A program made the translations under genes and the position numbers. Below, in pieces: positions 60,900-64,000 of a stretch of DNA of 64,000 nt. Source of the stretch: Pannonibacter sp. XCT-53 (GTDB lineage Bacteria > Pseudomonadota > Alphaproteobacteria > Rhizobiales > Stappiaceae); assembly GCF_009915765.1 (NCBI RefSeq), contig NZ_JAABLQ010000001.1, positions 186,001 through 250,000 on the forward strand. Reading direction: 5' to 3'. The notes under the pieces are model-generated. The model made no database searches. It had not been told where the DNA came from and saw only the letters and a program-made list of their open reading frames with translations. Each line of letters begins with the position of its first letter. Within the stretch, counting starts at the first letter, position 1.

Positions 60900-61742
60900 A
60901 TGCGCATCATGATCAAGACGGCCCGCGCCCTGGTCGCCGCCGTCGCCCTCGCGGCCTCCGCGCCGGCCTTCGCCGCCGGGAAGGATGTCGTTATCGAGCG
61001 CCAGCAATGGTCCTTCGCCGGTCCGTTCGGCCAGTTCGATCAGGCCCAGCTGCAGCGAGGCTTCAAGGTCTACCGTGAAGTCTGCGCTTCGTGCCACGGC
61101 CTCAACCTGCTCTCGTTCCGCAACCTCGCGCAGCCGGGTGGTCCCGGCTTCACCGAGGACCAGGCGAAGGCGATCGCGGCGGAATACACCGTCACGGACG
61201 GCCCGAATGCCGATGGCGATATGTTCGAGCGTCCGGCGATCCTCGCCGACCGCTTCCCCTCGCCGTTCCCGAACGAGCAGGCCGCCCGTGCGGCCAACGG
61301 CGGCGCCTATCCGCCGGACTTCTCGCTCATCGCCAAGGCGCGCGCCGCGAAGCGGGGCTTCCCGTGGTTCGTGTTCGATCCCTTCACGCAGTATGCGGAG
61401 CTGGGACCGGATTACCTCTACGCGCTGCTGACCGGCTATGAGGAGAACGTCCCCGAGGGCGTCGTCATCAACCCGGGCCAGTACTACAACCCGAAGTTCC
61501 TCTCCGGGAACGCGATTGGCATGGCCCCGCCGCTGTCCGACGACATCGTCGAGTACACCGACGGCACGCCGCAGACCGTGGACCAGTATGCCCGCGACAT
61601 CTCCGCCTTCCTGATGTGGGCCGCCGAGCCCAAGCTGGAAGAGCGCAAGGAGCTGGGCTTCCGGGTCATGGTCTTCCTCCTTGTCTTCGCTTCGCTCCTC
61701 TACTTCACCAAGCAGAAGATCTGGCGCAACGTCGCCCACTGA
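60900..61742 (+). CDS. petC: Cytochrome c1
   Basis: The 280-residue protein has a signal peptide (about 1-27, ending APAFAAG), the haem-binding CASCHG near residue 62, the distal Met in the GMAPPL motif and a C-terminal membrane anchor (VFLLVFASLLYF). It passes electrons to soluble cytochrome c. It starts 28 nt after petB and ends the operon; a strong terminator follows. Confidence 0.95.
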   Translation: MRIMIKTARALVAAVALAASAPAFAAGKDVVIERQQWSFAGPFGQFDQAQLQRGFKVYREVCASCHGLNLLSFRNLAQPGGPGFTEDQAKAIAAEYTVTDGPNADGDMFERPAILADRFPSPFPNEQAARAANGGAYPPDFSLIAKARAAKRGFPWFVFDPFTQYAELGPDYLYALLTGYEENVPEGVVINPGQYYNPKFLSGNAIGMAPPLSDDIVEYTDGTPQTVDQYARDISAFLMWAAEPKLEERKELGFRVMVFLLVFASLLYFTKQKIWRNVAH

Positions 61743-61780
61743 GGAGCTTCGCGTCGAAGCTTCGCGTCCTCAAATCCTGA

Positions 61781-61813
61781 AAGGGCCGCCGTGGCAGCAC
61801 GGCGGCCCTTTTT
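61781..61813 (+). terminator. Rho-independent terminator after petC
   Basis: A 13-bp perfect stem (AAGGGCCGCCGTG / CACGGCGGCCCTT) with a GCAG loop is followed by TTTGC. It lies 38 nt after petC. The remaining gap to mtnP (61814-62153) has an additional long inverted repeat and no gene. Confidence 0.92.
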
Positions 61814-62032
61814 GCTTTCCGGGGCACACCTGACGAGCCCCTTCGTTCCTCTGTCGGAGTGACCCCGGCAAGACGACGCGCGAGCCGGGGCCCTTGCGCT
61901 TGCGCCGCAGCGCTGCATCGCCCGGGCGATGACGCGGGCTGGTGGCGAGGTGTGCCGGTCCCATCGCCAGCCGCTTGCTGCGCCGGCACCGGGCAGGTCC
62001 CGGGTCTCCGCCTTGCTCTCGCCCGGGGAGAC

Positions 62033-62084
62033 ACAGCCGGCTCATGAGGGGACCATCGGGATCATCCCCTCATGAGCCGGCTGT
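62033..62084. repeat. Long perfect inverted repeat upstream of mtnP
   Basis: Two perfect 20-bp arms at 62033-62052 and 62065-62084 enclose a 12-nt centre; the arm reads ACAGCCGGCTCATGAGGGG, then A. It is followed by CTTCTTT. It is 70 nt before mtnP. It could be a terminator read from either side, a recombination site, or a mobile palindromic element. Confidence 0.75.
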
Positions 62085-62153
62085 CTTCTTTGTGTCAGCC
62101 TGTCGGGGTAGGGTGCGAACCGACACCGGGCGGAACCGGAGGGGAGACAGGCA

Positions 62154-63029
<876 letters not shown>

Positions 63030-63076
63030 CACCTGCCGCTCTTGCTCGCCAGATGGCGCGCCAGCGTCCGCGCCCG

Positions 63077-63712
63077 TCAGCGTTGCTGCAGGGCGAGGCG
63101 CAGGCCAAGGCCGATGAAGATCACGCCGAGGCCGCGGTCCATCCACATCGACAGCCGCTGGTTCTGGCGCAGGTGCCCGGTCAGGCGCTCGCCGATCAGC
63201 ACCAGCGGTGGCTCGATGCAGGCCGCGATCAGCACGACCAGAAACCCGTGCAGGAACAGCTGCGCCCCGACCGGGCCTGCCCCCGGCACCACGAACTGGG
63301 GCAGGAAGGCGAGGAAGAACATCCCGACCTTCGGGTTCAGCAGCGACACGATCACGCCCTGCCGGTAGATCGGCAGCCAGCCCTGCTCGGGTCGCGCCTT
63401 GCCCTTCAGCAGCACGCTGCCGCGCGAGCGCAGGGCCGAGATCCCGAGCCACACCAGATAGGCCGCCCCCGCCCATTTCACGACCGAGAAGGCAACGGCC
63501 GAGGCGGCCAGGAGGGCGGAGAGCCCGGCGGCGGCCATCAGCACATGGCCGAAGGCCCCCGTCCAGATGCCGAACATGGCGGCGAAGCCGGACCGGCGCC
63601 CGCCGGCAGCCGTCTGCGCCAGGATGAAGGCGAAGTCGGGCCCGGGCGACAGGTTGAGCAGCAGCGCGGCCGTGAAGAACGTGGTCCAGTGCAGCAGGGA
63701 ATAGTCGAACAT
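63077..63712 (-). CDS. LysE-family amino acid exporter
   Basis: The 211-residue protein has six membrane helices and the family motif NLSPGPDFAFILAQTAAGGRRSG at residues 19-41, seen here in parts, with LNPKVGMFFLAFLPQFV in the middle. It probably exports an amino acid or homoserine lactone-like compound. The start at 63712 (MFDYSLLHW) is preferred over the long N-terminal in-frame extension, which is Pro/Arg-rich and not family-like. Confidence 0.88.
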   Translation of the reverse strand: MFDYSLLHWTTFFTAALLLNLSPGPDFAFILAQTAAGGRRSGFAAMFGIWTGAFGHVLMAAAGLSALLAASAVAFSVVKWAGAAYLVWLGISALRSRGSVLLKGKARPEQGWLPIYRQGVIVSLLNPKVGMFFLAFLPQFVVPGAGPVGAQLFLHGFLVVLIAACIEPPLVLIGERLTGHLRQNQRLSMWMDRGLGVIFIGLGLRLALQQR

Positions 63713-63952
63713 CGGCGGTGTCCGGTTTGTCGGTCCGGCCAGACCGGGCCCGCCGGCAGGCCGGATCGGATCGGGACGGTGCGGGCGGGACCAGAGGGGC
63801 GCCAGACCGGAGCGGCCGGGCAGGGCGGGGAAAACGTCAGGCTGGGGGCAGGCGGCAAGCCGTCTGGCCCCCGGGGCCACACCTCCTGTATAACCGGCAA
63901 AAGGATCGGCCGTCACGGGCCGGCGCGCGAAAAAACAGGTGGACCGCAGACC

Positions 63953-64000
63953 ATGGACATGCCCAGCGTTGCTGACGAACTCATCGAGGCCATCCGCACC
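63953..64000 (+). CDS. apt: Probable adenine phosphoribosyltransferase, N-terminal 16 codons only
   Basis: The frame begins MDMPSVADELIEAIRT and runs off the window. An acidic/helical N-terminus ending in AIRT (family: AIRTIPDYP) and the position after mtnP suggest apt, as both enzymes act in adenine salvage. Only 16 residues are visible, so this is tentative. Confidence 0.45.
   Translation, partial: MDMPSVADELIEAIRT

Noticed and set aside
61814-62032. Coding gene between petC and mtnP
   Set aside because: Open frames here are Arg/Pro/Gly-rich, lack ribosome sites and overlap GC-rich palindromic sequence; the stretch looks like decayed repeat.

Overview
This is a high-GC alphaproteobacterial chromosome segment, most like the Hyphomicrobiales/Stappiaceae group. 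The evidence is the Caulobacter-type flagellar gene order (fliF-fliG-fliH-fliN-flbD-flhA), a SciP/DUF1153 regulator, TTAA-N7-TTAA (CtrA-type) boxes, a petABC bc1 operon and a MoxR/DUF58/DUF4159 cluster. The affiliation is inferred from gene content only.

Region 1 (1-9301) is the right end of a prophage whose head genes lie outside the window. It carries a P2-type contractile tail module: E/E' with a -1 frameshift site, tape measure, U, X and D. A large tail protein follows, then a Com-like zinc protein overlapping a DNA methyltransferase gene, then two lower-GC genes of unknown function.

Region 2 (9302-19601) is a 10.3-kb integrated element bounded by 47-bp direct repeats that are the 3' half of tRNA-Met(CAU). 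It has an integrase, an excisionase-like protein, an Xre-type repressor and a replication initiator gene with iterons inside it. It also has HNH nuclease, large terminase, HK97-fold capsid, head-tail connector, prohead protease and portal genes. It has no tail, lysis or recognisable small-terminase gene. This is the layout of a capsid-forming phage satellite (cf-PICI-like), here in an alphaproteobacterium and directly next to a prophage tail module. It also carries one AT-rich membrane-anchored cargo gene transcribed with the repressor. This is the most interesting part of the window.

Region 3 (19557-33600) is core genome: tRNA-Met, mnmA, then flagellar genes. fliK has a sigma-54-type promoter. 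flgD, sciP (inhibitor of CtrA) and the fliF-fliG-fliH-fliN-flbD-flhA operon follow, with CtrA-type boxes before sciP and fliF. A perfect CtrA box lies before an undescribed small gene just after flhA.

Region 4 (33700-54600) is core and accessory metabolism: two GNAT acetyltransferases, a phosphoesterase, two Nudix hydrolases, the four-gene MoxR/DUF58/membrane-protein cluster, DUF1285-Nudix-DUF6111-CCA transferase, hemF, trmL, hchA with a divergent AraC regulator, and an ABC exporter.

Region 5 (54600-64000) holds a chemoreceptor, a second paralogous ABC exporter, petABC, mtnP, a LysE-family exporter and the first codons of a probable apt gene.
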